Below, one piece after another: positions 1 through 7,463 of a stretch of DNA of 10,978 nucleotides. Below the pieces are notes generated by a model. That model was not told the origin of the DNA. It ran no database searches and saw nothing but the letters and a program-made list of their open reading frames with translations. The stretch comes from Candidatus Omnitrophota bacterium. GTDB taxonomy: Bacteria > Omnitrophota > Gorgyraeia > 2-02-FULL-51-18 > JAGOUK01. Made by a program: the position numbers and the translations under genes. The stretch lies in assembly GCA_015231685.1 (NCBI GenBank), contig JADGBA010000008.1, forward strand, positions 1 to 10,978, given 5' to 3'. Position 1 is the first letter of the stretch, and each line of letters starts with the position of its first letter.

Positions 1-704
1 AAAACCAGGACCAAAAACAGGAACAAAACCAGAACCAAAACCAGGACCAAAACCAGGACCAAAACAAAGACCAAAACAAAGACCAAAACAAAGACCAAAA
101 CCAGGACCAGAATAACAATCAAAACCAAGACCAGAACCAAGACCAGAACCAAGACCAAGACCAGAATCAGGACCAAAACAAAGATCAAAAGCAGAATCAG
201 GACCAGAGCGGTAAGGATGACAAGGGTCAGGGGCAGTCGCAAAACGAGGGCGAGGATCAGGAACAGCCGGATGACGGGAGTGGTGAAAAAGATCCGAATA
301 AAGACCAAAACGGCGACCAGAAGGATGACCAAAAACAGGATCAGGAAGGCTCACAGAATCCCGACAACCCAAAAGACGGGGAGGACCAAAAAGAACCGCA
401 GGGCCAGAATAATCAAGAGAAGCAGGATTCCCCGGACAAGCCGGACGACCAGCAAGGGAAGGGCGGTGGCGGGGAAGAGGGGCCCGAGCAGCCGGCACAG
501 CCCGAAGAAGGTGAGGGACCTATGCCGCAACCGGATGACAGAGGCGGGCAAGCTCCTGAGCCCAAGCCCGATGCCAACGGTAAGCCGCTCCCGGCCCATT
601 ACGAAAATATTTTGAACGCGCTGGAAAATGACGAAGGTCAGCTTATGCGCGCACGTCAAACCGAAGGACAGCCCCGCCGCGTATACCGTCAAAAAGACTG
701 GTAG
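1..704 (+). CDS. BatC-like TPR protein, 3' part only (hydrophilic tail)
   Basis: The reading frame is open from the window edge (first full codon at position 3) to the TAG at 702-704, giving 233 residues of a protein whose start lies outside the window. No membrane segment or TPR is visible in this part. Residues 1-68 are an array of N-Q-D-Q tetrapeptides. Residues ~69-190 are rich in D, G, E, K, P and Q. The last ~40 residues look folded, with a helix around 'YENILNALENDE', a basic stretch and the ending 'KDW'. TPR proteins of Bat operons (BatC, or the TPR part of BatB/BatC fusions) typically have a long polar linker, a short conserved helix of this kind and a W-terminal end. batD and batE directly downstream support that identity. 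Such proteins are thought to work in the periplasm or at the inner membrane with the VWA proteins BatA/BatB. The function of the Bat complex is unsettled (aerotolerance or envelope stress). The internal ATG at 522 is not a credible start. Confidence 0.8.
   Translation, partial: NQDQKQEQNQNQNQDQNQDQNKDQNKDQNKDQNQDQNNNQNQDQNQDQNQDQDQNQDQNKDQKQNQDQSGKDDKGQGQSQNEGEDQEQPDDGSGEKDPNKDQNGDQKDDQKQDQEGSQNPDNPKDGEDQKEPQGQNNQEKQDSPDKPDDQQGKGGGGEEGPEQPAQPEEGEGPMPQPDDRGGQAPEPKPDANGKPLPAHYENILNALENDEGQLMRARQTEGQPRRVYRQKDW
3..206 (+). repeat. 12-base tandem repeat encoding NQDQ tetrapeptides
   Basis: Seventeen consecutive 12-base units stay in register with the reading frame. The commonest unit reads as the codons for N-Q-D-Q. 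Variants include NKDQ (three in a row), NQNQ, KQEQ, NNNQ and, near the end, DQNQ, DQNK and DQKQ. The array probably continues upstream of the window. The coding strand has no T at all in positions 1-112. The repeat is degenerate at the third codon position (CAA/CAG), so it is not freshly duplicated as a whole, but the three adjacent NKDQ units are identical in DNA and look like a recent local expansion. Confidence 0.9.
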
Positions 705-794
705 ACGTCACCCCGATCGAATCGTCCAATTTTGGGTCTTCTTGTGGTACATTATTTATTAAATTACTTATGAATAGTCAAAAGAGCTCGGAGA

Positions 795-2714
795 ATGAAA
801 GCCTTCAGACCCTTTATTCGCAACACCTTTGCGGGACTCATGATTGGCGGATTTATGTGCTGGGGCGCGGTTTTTGCCGCCGCAGAAGTCAGTATTGAGA
901 CCAGCATTCAACCGTCCCGCGCTGCTGTAGGCGAGCCGTTTCGCCTGACCATCGTAGTGACGGGTGCCGGCGCAGGCGTCCGGCCTCCCAAGCTTCCTGA
1001 ATTCGACACCTTCAGATCATATTCCCAGGGTCATTCTGAAGAGGTTTCTTTCATCAACGGAAAAACCACCTCCCGGAGTGTTTTTCAATATGTTTTGATT
1101 CCCAGCGAGCCCGGCCATCAGCGCATTGATGGCATTGAGGTCGAAGTGGGGAACCGAAAGTATCAGACGGGTGTGCTTGAGGTGGACGTGGAGGGGGCTT
1201 CTCAAGCCGCTGCTTCAAAGGTGGCGCGACCCCAGGCGACCGTGGTTCCCCCGGCGGACCGGTCCCTGCCTCCGGAGTATATGACCGGGCAGGAAATTTT
1301 TGTTAAAGCGTGGGTGGATCGCGAAGAGGTCTATATCAATCAGCCGGTTTATCTGACCTATACGATTTATACGAGGACTTCGGCGACATTTAAGGGGTTT
1401 GATGATGAGCCGGTGACAACGGGGTTCTGGGTGGAGGAATTTCCGCCGCAGGGTTTGGCCACCCGCCACGAAAAGAATATCGGCGGATACCGGTATGTGA
1501 TTGCAGACGTGAGAACGCTGGCCCTCTTCCCGACGCAGGCGGGGGAATATGAAATTGTGCCGGGAACGCTGAAGGCGGATGTGGAAGTGCGGGAAGGCGA
1601 TCCTTTTCAGAGGTTTTTCTCCAGGGATATTTTTGGGCGCCGGGTGTATCAGACCCGGAACGTGGTGACGCGGGTTGAGCCGAGACTCCTGCAGACGGAG
1701 ACGGTCCCGATTCATGTAAAACCGTTTCCGGCCGCGGGGATGCCGGAGGGTTTTAAAGGCGCTGTCGGCCGGTACACGCTGGAGGCTTCTGTGGATCAGA
1801 CGCGCGTGGATGCCGGACAGCCCGTGACGCTCGTGGTTAAACTGAGCGGTGAAGGCAATCTCAATATTGTCGAAATGCCCAAAATTCCCGATCTGACTGA
1901 TTTTAAGATCTATGATTCGGCGAGCTCGCTCGATTTGCGTAAAGACCGCTTTGTCGTGGAGGGACAAAAAGTCCAGGAGACGGTGCTGGTTCCCAGGAGA
2001 CCGGGGAGTTTTGAGGTGCCGAGTTTGTCCTTTGTCTATTTTGATCCGGTTCGGGAGCAGTACGTCACACTCAAAACCCGCTCGGTCAAGATTGAGGTGG
2101 AGGGGGATCCTGACGCGATGCCGGAGGCGGCGCCTTCTCCGAACACCGCGTTACCGGCCGCGCCCGCACCCGCGTCTCCTTCGTCCGTCCCGCTTCTGGC
2201 TGAGGATATCCGTTACCTTCAAATCACACCCGATTCTTCGAAGGGGCTGGGGACGCCGCTTTTTTTGACCCGAAGGTATTGGATGTTTTTGGCGTCCGCA
2301 ATGGGACTCGCGCTCTTCTTTATCCTGGCCGGATGGATCGCCGGATGGCTCCGAAACAGTTCCGGCGGGAAGCGGCACCGGCGGTCTCTCGCTGTGGCCC
2401 GAAAGCGCCTCCAGAAGGCACGCCCGCATCTGCGTCCGGGACAGGAAAAGCAGTTTTATCAGGCCCTCTCCAAATCCGTTCACGGGTATTTCGGGGACAA
2501 GCTCGGGTTGGATGCCGGCGCGGTGAGTCTGGGTGTGATCGAAAGCCGGTGGCAGCAAAAGTGTTCCGCGGAGGATTTGCTGAGGATTCGGCAGCTTTTT
2601 GCCGAAATGGATTATGGACGCTTCGCTATCGCCAACGCTTCGTTTGAGGAAATGAAGAAGAGTTTTGAGAATGCGGCGGATTTGATGTCCGACCTGGAGC
2701 GTAAGCGCATATGA
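795..2714 (+). CDS. batD: BatD family protein (oxygen tolerance / Bat operon)
   Basis: The 639-residue product has a signal peptide (residues ~1-30, basic start then a hydrophobic core ending in AAA). A large periplasmic part of beta-rich repeats covers ~31-440, including segments of the type 'VDQTRVDAGQPVTLVVKLSG'. An Ala/Pro-rich linker lies at ~445-470 and one membrane helix at ~496-518. A basic cytoplasmic helical tail of about 120 residues follows. This order (signal, immunoglobulin-like repeats, one C-terminal membrane helix, cytoplasmic tail) and the length fit the BatD family. BatD is thought to sit with BatA/BatB in the inner membrane; its biochemical role is unknown. The ATG at 795 is followed at once by the signal peptide, with only a modest purine-rich ribosome site just upstream. 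The gene is separated from the preceding gene by 90 AT-rich bases and overlaps batE by ATGA. Confidence 0.88.
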   Translation: MKAFRPFIRNTFAGLMIGGFMCWGAVFAAAEVSIETSIQPSRAAVGEPFRLTIVVTGAGAGVRPPKLPEFDTFRSYSQGHSEEVSFINGKTTSRSVFQYVLIPSEPGHQRIDGIEVEVGNRKYQTGVLEVDVEGASQAAASKVARPQATVVPPADRSLPPEYMTGQEIFVKAWVDREEVYINQPVYLTYTIYTRTSATFKGFDDEPVTTGFWVEEFPPQGLATRHEKNIGGYRYVIADVRTLALFPTQAGEYEIVPGTLKADVEVREGDPFQRFFSRDIFGRRVYQTRNVVTRVEPRLLQTETVPIHVKPFPAAGMPEGFKGAVGRYTLEASVDQTRVDAGQPVTLVVKLSGEGNLNIVEMPKIPDLTDFKIYDSASSLDLRKDRFVVEGQKVQETVLVPRRPGSFEVPSLSFVYFDPVREQYVTLKTRSVKIEVEGDPDAMPEAAPSPNTALPAAPAPASPSSVPLLAEDIRYLQITPDSSKGLGTPLFLTRRYWMFLASAMGLALFFILAGWIAGWLRNSSGGKRHRRSLAVARKRLQKARPHLRPGQEKQFYQALSKSVHGYFGDKLGLDAGAVSLGVIESRWQQKCSAEDLLRIRQLFAEMDYGRFAIANASFEEMKKSFENAADLMSDLERKRI

Positions 2715-3481
2715 GACACAAAAGCCGGATCATTCTGTGTCTGGGGTTGGGTATTCTGTGGGGGGCGTTGGTATCGGCGGCTTCGCAGGATGCGTCCGGC
2801 GCGCCCTGGGCCAAGGCGGTTTTGGAATACCAGTCCGGCCGATACGCGGCTTCTGCGAAAATTTTTGAGGATATCCGACGAAGCGGATTCGAAAGCCCCG
2901 GACTTTATTACAACCTGGGGAACGCCTATTTTCGTTCCGGAGAAACCGGTGAGGCGATCTGGGCTTACGAGCGCGCCCTCAGACTTGATCCGCGGAGCGA
3001 GGACACGCGCTGGAATTTAAGCATTGCGGAGAAGACGCTCACGGAACGGCCGGATGTGACACCTTCCGCGCCCGATGCTTTGGGTTGGATCGTGCATTAT
3101 TTGCGCTATCTCAGTTCCGATGAAATCGCTCTTGCGCTTGCGGTTTCGGTGGGACTCTTTGCTCTGGGAGTCATCGGGAAGCGCGTTCTGCCTCCGGCGA
3201 AATCCTTTTTTGGGAAGCTGGCGGGTCTCTCAATGGTTCTGGTGCTTTTGACAGGTTCAATGACCGCGATCCGATGGAACGAGATCCGGACGCCGCTGGC
3301 GCTCATCCGCAGCGCCGAGGCGGTTGTGCGCTACGGTCCCGCAAGCTCAAACACCAGCGCGTTTGTTCTGCATGAAGGGGCGAGGGTGAGAATCGAGAAA
3401 GAGAGCGGGGGATGGGTTTTTGTTCGATTTGGGGCCCGCCAGAGCGGTTGGCTTCCAGCCGAAAATATTCTGAAGGTCTGA
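2711..3481 (+). CDS. batE: BatE-like TPR and SH3 protein
   Basis: This 256-residue protein has a signal peptide or N-terminal anchor (~1-25) and two TPR-like helical pairs (~33-105, with 'GLYYNLGNAYFRSGETGEAI' typical of a TPR core). Two membrane helices follow (~138-160 and ~168-187), then a bacterial SH3 domain (~200-255, ending 'SGWLPAENILKV'). TPR, membrane segment and SH3b in this order is the BatE layout. Its start overlaps the batD stop (ATGA at 2711-2714), which implies translational coupling and assembly with BatD. The TPR probably faces the periplasm and could dock onto the BatC tail or the VWA proteins; that is inference. The SH3b domain could bind peptide or cell-wall material. 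Confidence 0.85.
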   Translation: MRHKSRIILCLGLGILWGALVSAASQDASGAPWAKAVLEYQSGRYAASAKIFEDIRRSGFESPGLYYNLGNAYFRSGETGEAIWAYERALRLDPRSEDTRWNLSIAEKTLTERPDVTPSAPDALGWIVHYLRYLSSDEIALALAVSVGLFALGVIGKRVLPPAKSFFGKLAGLSMVLVLLTGSMTAIRWNEIRTPLALIRSAEAVVRYGPASSNTSAFVLHEGARVRIEKESGGWVFVRFGARQSGWLPAENILKV

Positions 3482-3495
3482 ACGGGGGCGGATGT

Positions 3496-4395
3496 ATGTC
3501 GTATTTATGGCGGAATTTTTTGAAGATGATTTTTCGGCCACCCTTTTTGAGGGCCGTGGCAGTGTATCTCGCCGCCCGGGTGTTTAAACGCGGCCGGGGG
3601 ATCAGCGACTCGTTTTCGGAACGGTTGCCTTATCCGGTGATGTTCAAATGTCCCTGGGCACGCAACTCCACGCCGTTGGAGAGGTCCTCGGTGGCGATCG
3701 TGAGTGTCGCGGGGCTTTTTGTGAAGGGGCAACCCCCTTTTGACCGGCACGGGCTCTGGGGGGACTTTGGTTATCGGGTCATTCATCGTGATATTCCGTC
3801 GCAACGATACACCGCAGGCGATCCGACGCTGGACGCCCGGCTCGCCCTTCTGGATCAGAATATGCTTTGCCCCGTGGAGCGGCTGGTCGAGCTCTCGCAT
3901 CGCGGTGTGATTCGGGAGGCCGCCCGTCAGCATTACAGCTTTGCGGCTTTTTCTGCCCGACTGGGCAGGGTAATGGACGGCTCCGCCAAGGATGTCTCAC
4001 GCAGGCTCCGCTATGAAGGCGTGGATAAGGCTGTTATTTTGCCGGGGTCTGTACTGGCGCAGACGGTTGCGGGATTGGTTCAACGGGCCATTGAAGAGGA
4101 GGGGATTCCGACGGTATCCCTCCTGTACAGCCCGGAAGCGGTGAGATGTCTGAATCCGCCGCGAGCGTGCCTTTTGGCCGAAGGCTCTCTGTCCAAGCTG
4201 GAGGCGCTCCTGGACCCGTCCGCTCAATTGAAGCTCCTCAGGGCCCTGCTTGACCGTTTTGATGCCGCACGCTCGCCGGGTGACTTTGTGCGCGTTTTTG
4301 TTGATTCGGAGTCGCGTCCGGCACCTCCATCCGGACGGCAGCCGCGTTCGCGCGATCAGGTCCGAATGTCTTCGCAGGGAGATTTGTTTCAATGA
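3496..4395 (+). CDS. GrdB-family (glycine/sarcosine/betaine reductase subunit B-like) protein without Sec/Cys centre
   Basis: The ATG at 3496 is preferred: it follows a G-rich ribosome site at 3484-3491 and avoids a 70-base overlap with batE that an upstream ATG at 3412 would require. The product has 299 residues. Residues 1-30 are basic and hydrophobic and could associate with the membrane. Residues ~64-100 ('SSVAIVSVAGLFVKGQPPFD') and ~120-210 ('CPVERLVELSHRGVI', then 'ILPGSVLAQTVAGLVQRAIE' and 'GIPTV') match the conserved blocks of the GrdB / D-proline reductase-like selenoprotein family as I remember them. In true GrdB a U-x-x-C-x-x-C motif lies about 18 residues before 'GIP'. Here the equivalent residues are Ser185, Ala188 and Val191, so reductase chemistry is unlikely. 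There is no in-frame TGA that could encode Sec. The last ~55 residues are a polar tail. The stop overlaps the kinase start (ATGA at 4392-4395). The function is unknown; a binding or regulatory role tied to the kinase is possible. Confidence 0.65.
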   Translation: MSYLWRNFLKMIFRPPFLRAVAVYLAARVFKRGRGISDSFSERLPYPVMFKCPWARNSTPLERSSVAIVSVAGLFVKGQPPFDRHGLWGDFGYRVIHRDIPSQRYTAGDPTLDARLALLDQNMLCPVERLVELSHRGVIREAARQHYSFAAFSARLGRVMDGSAKDVSRRLRYEGVDKAVILPGSVLAQTVAGLVQRAIEEEGIPTVSLLYSPEAVRCLNPPRACLLAEGSLSKLEALLDPSAQLKLLRALLDRFDAARSPGDFVRVFVDSESRPAPPSGRQPRSRDQVRMSSQGDLFQ

Positions 4396-6350
4396 GGCGC
4401 CGCGAAGGCCTCCCCGGGATTTTGAGAGCGGGGGTTCTCCTGTTTGCGGGGTGCTTGATCGCCTTCAAAGCGGCGGGCGCACCCGAGCCTCTGAAGCTTC
4501 TCGTTATCGGGGAACAGCCGCCGTATCACTGGCAGACTTCTTCCGGCACCACTAAAGGATTTGATATTGATTTGGCGAATAACGTTGGAGAAATCCTCGG
4601 CCGACCCGTGACCATCCGGCAGGTCAACGAAACGGAAGCCAGAGGTCTTGTGGCATCAGGCGATGCTGACGCCGTGATCGGGCTCCCGGACAACAAGGCT
4701 GGCCGTACCTTTTTTGATTACTCATCACCCTATCTGGTTCAGAAAACCCGCATTTTTGTGAGAGAGGGTACCGCCTTTGTCCGGAAGCTGACGGACTTGC
4801 GGGGGCTTCAGGTGGGCGTTGGTAAGGGGGCGGATGTTTCGGATTATCTGTCGATTATCCCGAGAGTAAGAGTGGTCACTGAAGCCGATGCCGAGGCCGG
4901 TCTCAGAAGTCTATTGAACCGGGAAACCACGGTTTTTTTGGGAGATGAATACGAATGTGAGTATGTGATACAGACGATGCGGCTGGCCGGCCTTGAGACG
5001 GTTGGCGGGCCCATTCTGGTTCGTCGGAGGGTTTTGGCCGTTCGAAAAGGCAATGCGGAACTGCTTGGATCGATCAACGACGCTCTGGACCGGATGAAGG
5101 GTGATTTGCGCCTGCAGACCATTGCCGGGAAATGGTTTGCCCGTCATATCCGCTGGGCGGGCCTGGGAACCAGGGAATTAATTGTGCTTCTGGTGGTGCT
5201 GGGTGTGGCGGCCGCGGTACTTTTGGTGACGGTCATTTGGAATCATAAGCTTTCCCAGGCGGTGGACGTTCGCACTCGCGAGCTTCAGGCGGAGCACGCG
5301 CATTTTGAGAATATCTTTGAGCACGCTTCCGACGGGATTGTTCTTCTGGATGCCGACAGTTGCCGGGCAACCCACGCGAACAAGGCCTTTGAGGAGATTC
5401 TGGGTTTTACGGAGGAGGAGCTCAAAAAAATCGAACTGAGTGAGCTTGATGCTTCCAGCGAACGGCATTTTGCCAATCAGATCCATCGCGCGACGGCGTG
5501 CCGTGAAAGCGTTCTTTTTGAGGCCAGGCTGTTGAACAAGACCCGTGAGCCGGTGGACCTGGTGATTCACGCGCGGGCTTTTCCGTTCGGGGACAAGCCT
5601 ATGGTGGAAGCGATCGCGCGTGATGTGACCGAGAAGAAAAAGCTCGAGGCTATGAAGGACACGATCTTGCAGGACGTGGCGCACGAGCTTAAGACGCCGA
5701 TGGCGAAATTATCCATGTCCATTCAGCTCCTGGAGAAGAAGATGCCTCCGGCTCTGAGAGAACCGTTTGAGAAACATTTTGATGTAGCGAAGCGATCCGT
5801 CCTTCGGTTGCAATCGACCATTGAGGGTATTCTTAATCTTTCCCGGTTGGAGTCCAAAGCAACTTCGGTTCAAATGGATATTTTTGTTTTGCAGGAGGTT
5901 GTTCAAAACGTGGTTCAGGAGCTTCAGATGTTTGCTGACCGCAAGAATATCGGGCTTGAGAACCATATGCCCTCGGAACCGGCGCTCATTCAGGGGGATC
6001 TCGAGATGATTCGAAGGCTTTTTGTGAATCTGATACACAATGCGATCAAATTCACTTCCGAAGGAGCGGTGGCTCTGGGGATGGAATCCGACGGGCAATT
6101 CGTGAAAGTGTCGGTCAAGGATACCGGGATTGGTCTGGAGAAGCATGAGTTGTCCAAAATCTTCGACCGATTTTATCAGAAGTCCGCCGCGTATGAGGGA
6201 AGCGGCGTGGGACTGACGATTTGTCAAAAAATCGTAACGTTTCATAATGGGGTCATCTGGGCCGAAAGTGACGGTCCGGGATTCGGAACATCGATGCTCG
6301 TGATGTTCCCGCTTTTTCAAACAGAATCCGGCCGTGATGCCGATCAGTGA
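4392..6350 (+). CDS. Membrane histidine kinase with periplasmic solute-binding (SBP_bac_3), PAS, HisKA and HATPase_c domains
   Basis: The 652-residue product has a signal peptide (~1-30) and a family-3 solute-binding domain (~34-255). That domain contains Arg105 before 'FDYSSPYL' and Asp185, positions that in amino-acid-binding relatives contact the ligand carboxylate and amino group. A membrane helix (262-283), a short coiled linker and a PAS domain (~305-415) follow. The HisKA domain carries the phospho-acceptor His431 in 'DVAHELKTPM'. The catalytic ATPase domain has its N-box at Asn546-Asn550, a DTGIG box starting at Asp577, the 'FDRFYQ' F-box and a GSGVGL box at 603-608. All kinase motifs are intact, and there is no receiver domain. 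The domain order resembles BvgS/EvgS-type sensors with a single binding domain. No response regulator is present in the window, so the partner must be elsewhere. The start overlaps the stop of the GrdB-like gene. Confidence 0.92.
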   Translation: MRRREGLPGILRAGVLLFAGCLIAFKAAGAPEPLKLLVIGEQPPYHWQTSSGTTKGFDIDLANNVGEILGRPVTIRQVNETEARGLVASGDADAVIGLPDNKAGRTFFDYSSPYLVQKTRIFVREGTAFVRKLTDLRGLQVGVGKGADVSDYLSIIPRVRVVTEADAEAGLRSLLNRETTVFLGDEYECEYVIQTMRLAGLETVGGPILVRRRVLAVRKGNAELLGSINDALDRMKGDLRLQTIAGKWFARHIRWAGLGTRELIVLLVVLGVAAAVLLVTVIWNHKLSQAVDVRTRELQAEHAHFENIFEHASDGIVLLDADSCRATHANKAFEEILGFTEEELKKIELSELDASSERHFANQIHRATACRESVLFEARLLNKTREPVDLVIHARAFPFGDKPMVEAIARDVTEKKKLEAMKDTILQDVAHELKTPMAKLSMSIQLLEKKMPPALREPFEKHFDVAKRSVLRLQSTIEGILNLSRLESKATSVQMDIFVLQEVVQNVVQELQMFADRKNIGLENHMPSEPALIQGDLEMIRRLFVNLIHNAIKFTSEGAVALGMESDGQFVKVSVKDTGIGLEKHELSKIFDRFYQKSAAYEGSGVGLTICQKIVTFHNGVIWAESDGPGFGTSMLVMFPLFQTESGRDADQ

Positions 6351-6351
6351 C

Positions 6352-6358
6352 AAGGAGG
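6352..6358 (+). promoter_or_regulatory. Shine-Dalgarno site for the dCMP deaminase
   Basis: A perfect AAGGAGG lies just after the kinase stop codon and five bases before the GTG at 6364. It decides the start codon: the upstream ATG at 6334 lies inside the kinase gene and has no comparable site. Confidence 0.85.
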
Positions 6359-6363
6359 ACGAC

Positions 6364-6813
6364 GTGCCCAGTCCGACAGCCAGCACCAAGCGCGTAAGTT
6401 GGGATGTCTACTTTATGAGAATTGCCAGGGAAGCTTCTCTGCGCTCGACGTGTGACCGCAAATTCGTCGGAGCGGTGATTGTGCGTGACCGTACGATTCT
6501 GTCCACGGGATACAACGGCTCCATCCGGAATATGCCGCATTGCAGTGAGGCGGGGCACATGATGGACAATAATCACTGCGTGGCGACGATCCATGCGGAA
6601 GCCAACGCGATCCTGCAGGCCGCCAAGAACGGGGTTATGATCGACGGGGCGACGATTTACACAACCGCCAGCCCTTGCTGGAATTGCTTCAAGCTGATCG
6701 CCAACGCCGGGATTCGCCGCATCTGTTACGGTGAATTCTATCGGGATGACAGGATCTTCGAGGTCGCCAAGCGCCTTCAAATCCATTTGGATGAAGTCCG
6801 GGTGGAAGCATAG
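6364..6813 (+). CDS. dCMP deaminase (ComEB-like cytidine/deoxycytidylate deaminase)
   Basis: The product (149 residues from the GTG start) would deaminate dCMP to dUMP, the precursor for thymidylate synthesis, in the cytoplasm. It has the zinc-dependent deaminase signature His77-Ala-Glu79 and Pro104-Cys105-x-x-Cys108. Glu79 would be the proton shuttle, and His77, Cys105 and Cys108 the zinc ligands. The blocks 'RSTCDRKFVGAVIVRD', 'GYNGSIRNMPHC' and 'NNHCVATIHAEANAILQAA' are characteristic of the dCMP/ComEB branch and not of tRNA adenosine or free cytidine deaminases. Cys30, Cys60 and nearby histidines could hold the second structural zinc known from some members. Only 13 bases separate it from the kinase, so co-transcription is likely, although the enzyme is a housekeeping one. 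An ATG at 6334 would give 159 residues but is less likely. Confidence 0.9.
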   Translation: MPSPTASTKRVSWDVYFMRIAREASLRSTCDRKFVGAVIVRDRTILSTGYNGSIRNMPHCSEAGHMMDNNHCVATIHAEANAILQAAKNGVMIDGATIYTTASPCWNCFKLIANAGIRRICYGEFYRDDRIFEVAKRLQIHLDEVRVEA

Positions 6814-6818
6814 CAAAC

Positions 6819-7463
6819 GTGGCTGATTCTCTCAGGTTGATCCGGATTCCGGTGGGTCGAATGGGCAATTTTGCTTATCTTGCGGGGGATGCCGCCTCCG
6901 GCGAGGCGGTCGTTGTGGATCCGGGGTGGGACGGCGAAGAATTAATCCGCCGTGCCTCACAAGAAGAGCTGACGATTCGCGCTGTCTTGCTAACACACGG
7001 CCACTACGACCATTCGGGGCAGGCCCGGGCGATGACTGATTTGCTGAACGTGCCGGCTTATGTGGATCCACGCGATGAGGCACTTCTTCCGGCACGTCCC
7101 GCGCGGCTTCTCTGGCCGGCGGACGGCCTGATTCCGGTGATTCCTCAAGTCTCAATCAAAGCCATTCATACGCCCGGACACACCCAGGGTTCCAACTGCT
7201 TTCTGATCAACGATAAACATCTCCTGACGGGGGACACACTCTTTGTTGGCGCTTGCGGGCGGTGCGATTTGGAGACGTCAGATCCGGAAGAAATGTACCG
7301 GAGTCTTTCGGAGAGGCTTGGGTATCTTGCTGATGATGTGAAAGTGTATCCGGGCCATGATTATGGCGATACACCGGCCTCGACCATGGGGAACGAAAGA
7401 CGGACCAATCCGTATCTCATGTGTACTAGCCTGGAGCGGTTTTTGAGAATGCGGAGCGGGTAA
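6819..7463 (+). CDS. Metallo-beta-lactamase-fold hydrolase (glyoxalase II-like, YcbL/ETHE1 type)
   Basis: The GTG start gives 214 residues, five bases after the deaminase stop and without a strong ribosome site. The complete dinuclear metal set is visible: His60-x-His62-x-Asp64-His65 in 'THGHYDHSG', His121 in 'TPGHTQGS', Asp139 in 'LTGDTLF' and His179 in 'YPGHDYG'. The block 'GACGRCDL' followed by 'STMGNERRTNPYL' places it with the short glyoxalase II-like proteins (YcbL, and the persulfide dioxygenases ETHE1). It is not a beta-lactamase. It lacks the C-terminal substrate domain of full-length GloB. Possible reactions are hydrolysis of S-acyl-glutathione or a related thioester, or persulfide oxidation. 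The sequence does not decide, although two metal-ligand sets rather than the reduced set of ETHE1 argue for hydrolysis. Confidence 0.87.
   Translation: MADSLRLIRIPVGRMGNFAYLAGDAASGEAVVVDPGWDGEELIRRASQEELTIRAVLLTHGHYDHSGQARAMTDLLNVPAYVDPRDEALLPARPARLLWPADGLIPVIPQVSIKAIHTPGHTQGSNCFLINDKHLLTGDTLFVGACGRCDLETSDPEEMYRSLSERLGYLADDVKVYPGHDYGDTPASTMGNERRTNPYLMCTSLERFLRMRSG

Noticed and set aside
1..216. CRISPR-like or satellite repeat
   Set aside because: The 12-base units have no spacers and stay in frame with a coding region, so this is a coding low-complexity repeat.
217..692. Basic 132-residue reading frame (+) and a 113-residue minus-strand frame near the start
   Set aside because: They are shadows of the BatC-like tail, whose own frame is open through the whole region and ends in a conserved-looking C-terminus. 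The Arg/Lys composition is what the NQDQ-type repeat gives in another frame.
4372..4392. C-terminal 'QGDLF' of the GrdB-like protein as a DNA sliding-clamp binding motif
   Set aside because: It matches the loose pentapeptide consensus in four of five positions, but nothing else in this protein points to DNA replication or repair, and short motifs occur by chance.
4435..4470. Lipoprotein signal in the kinase ('FAGC')
   Set aside because: The residue three before Cys is Phe, which does not fit a lipobox, and hydrophobic residues continue after the Cys. An ordinary signal peptide fits better.
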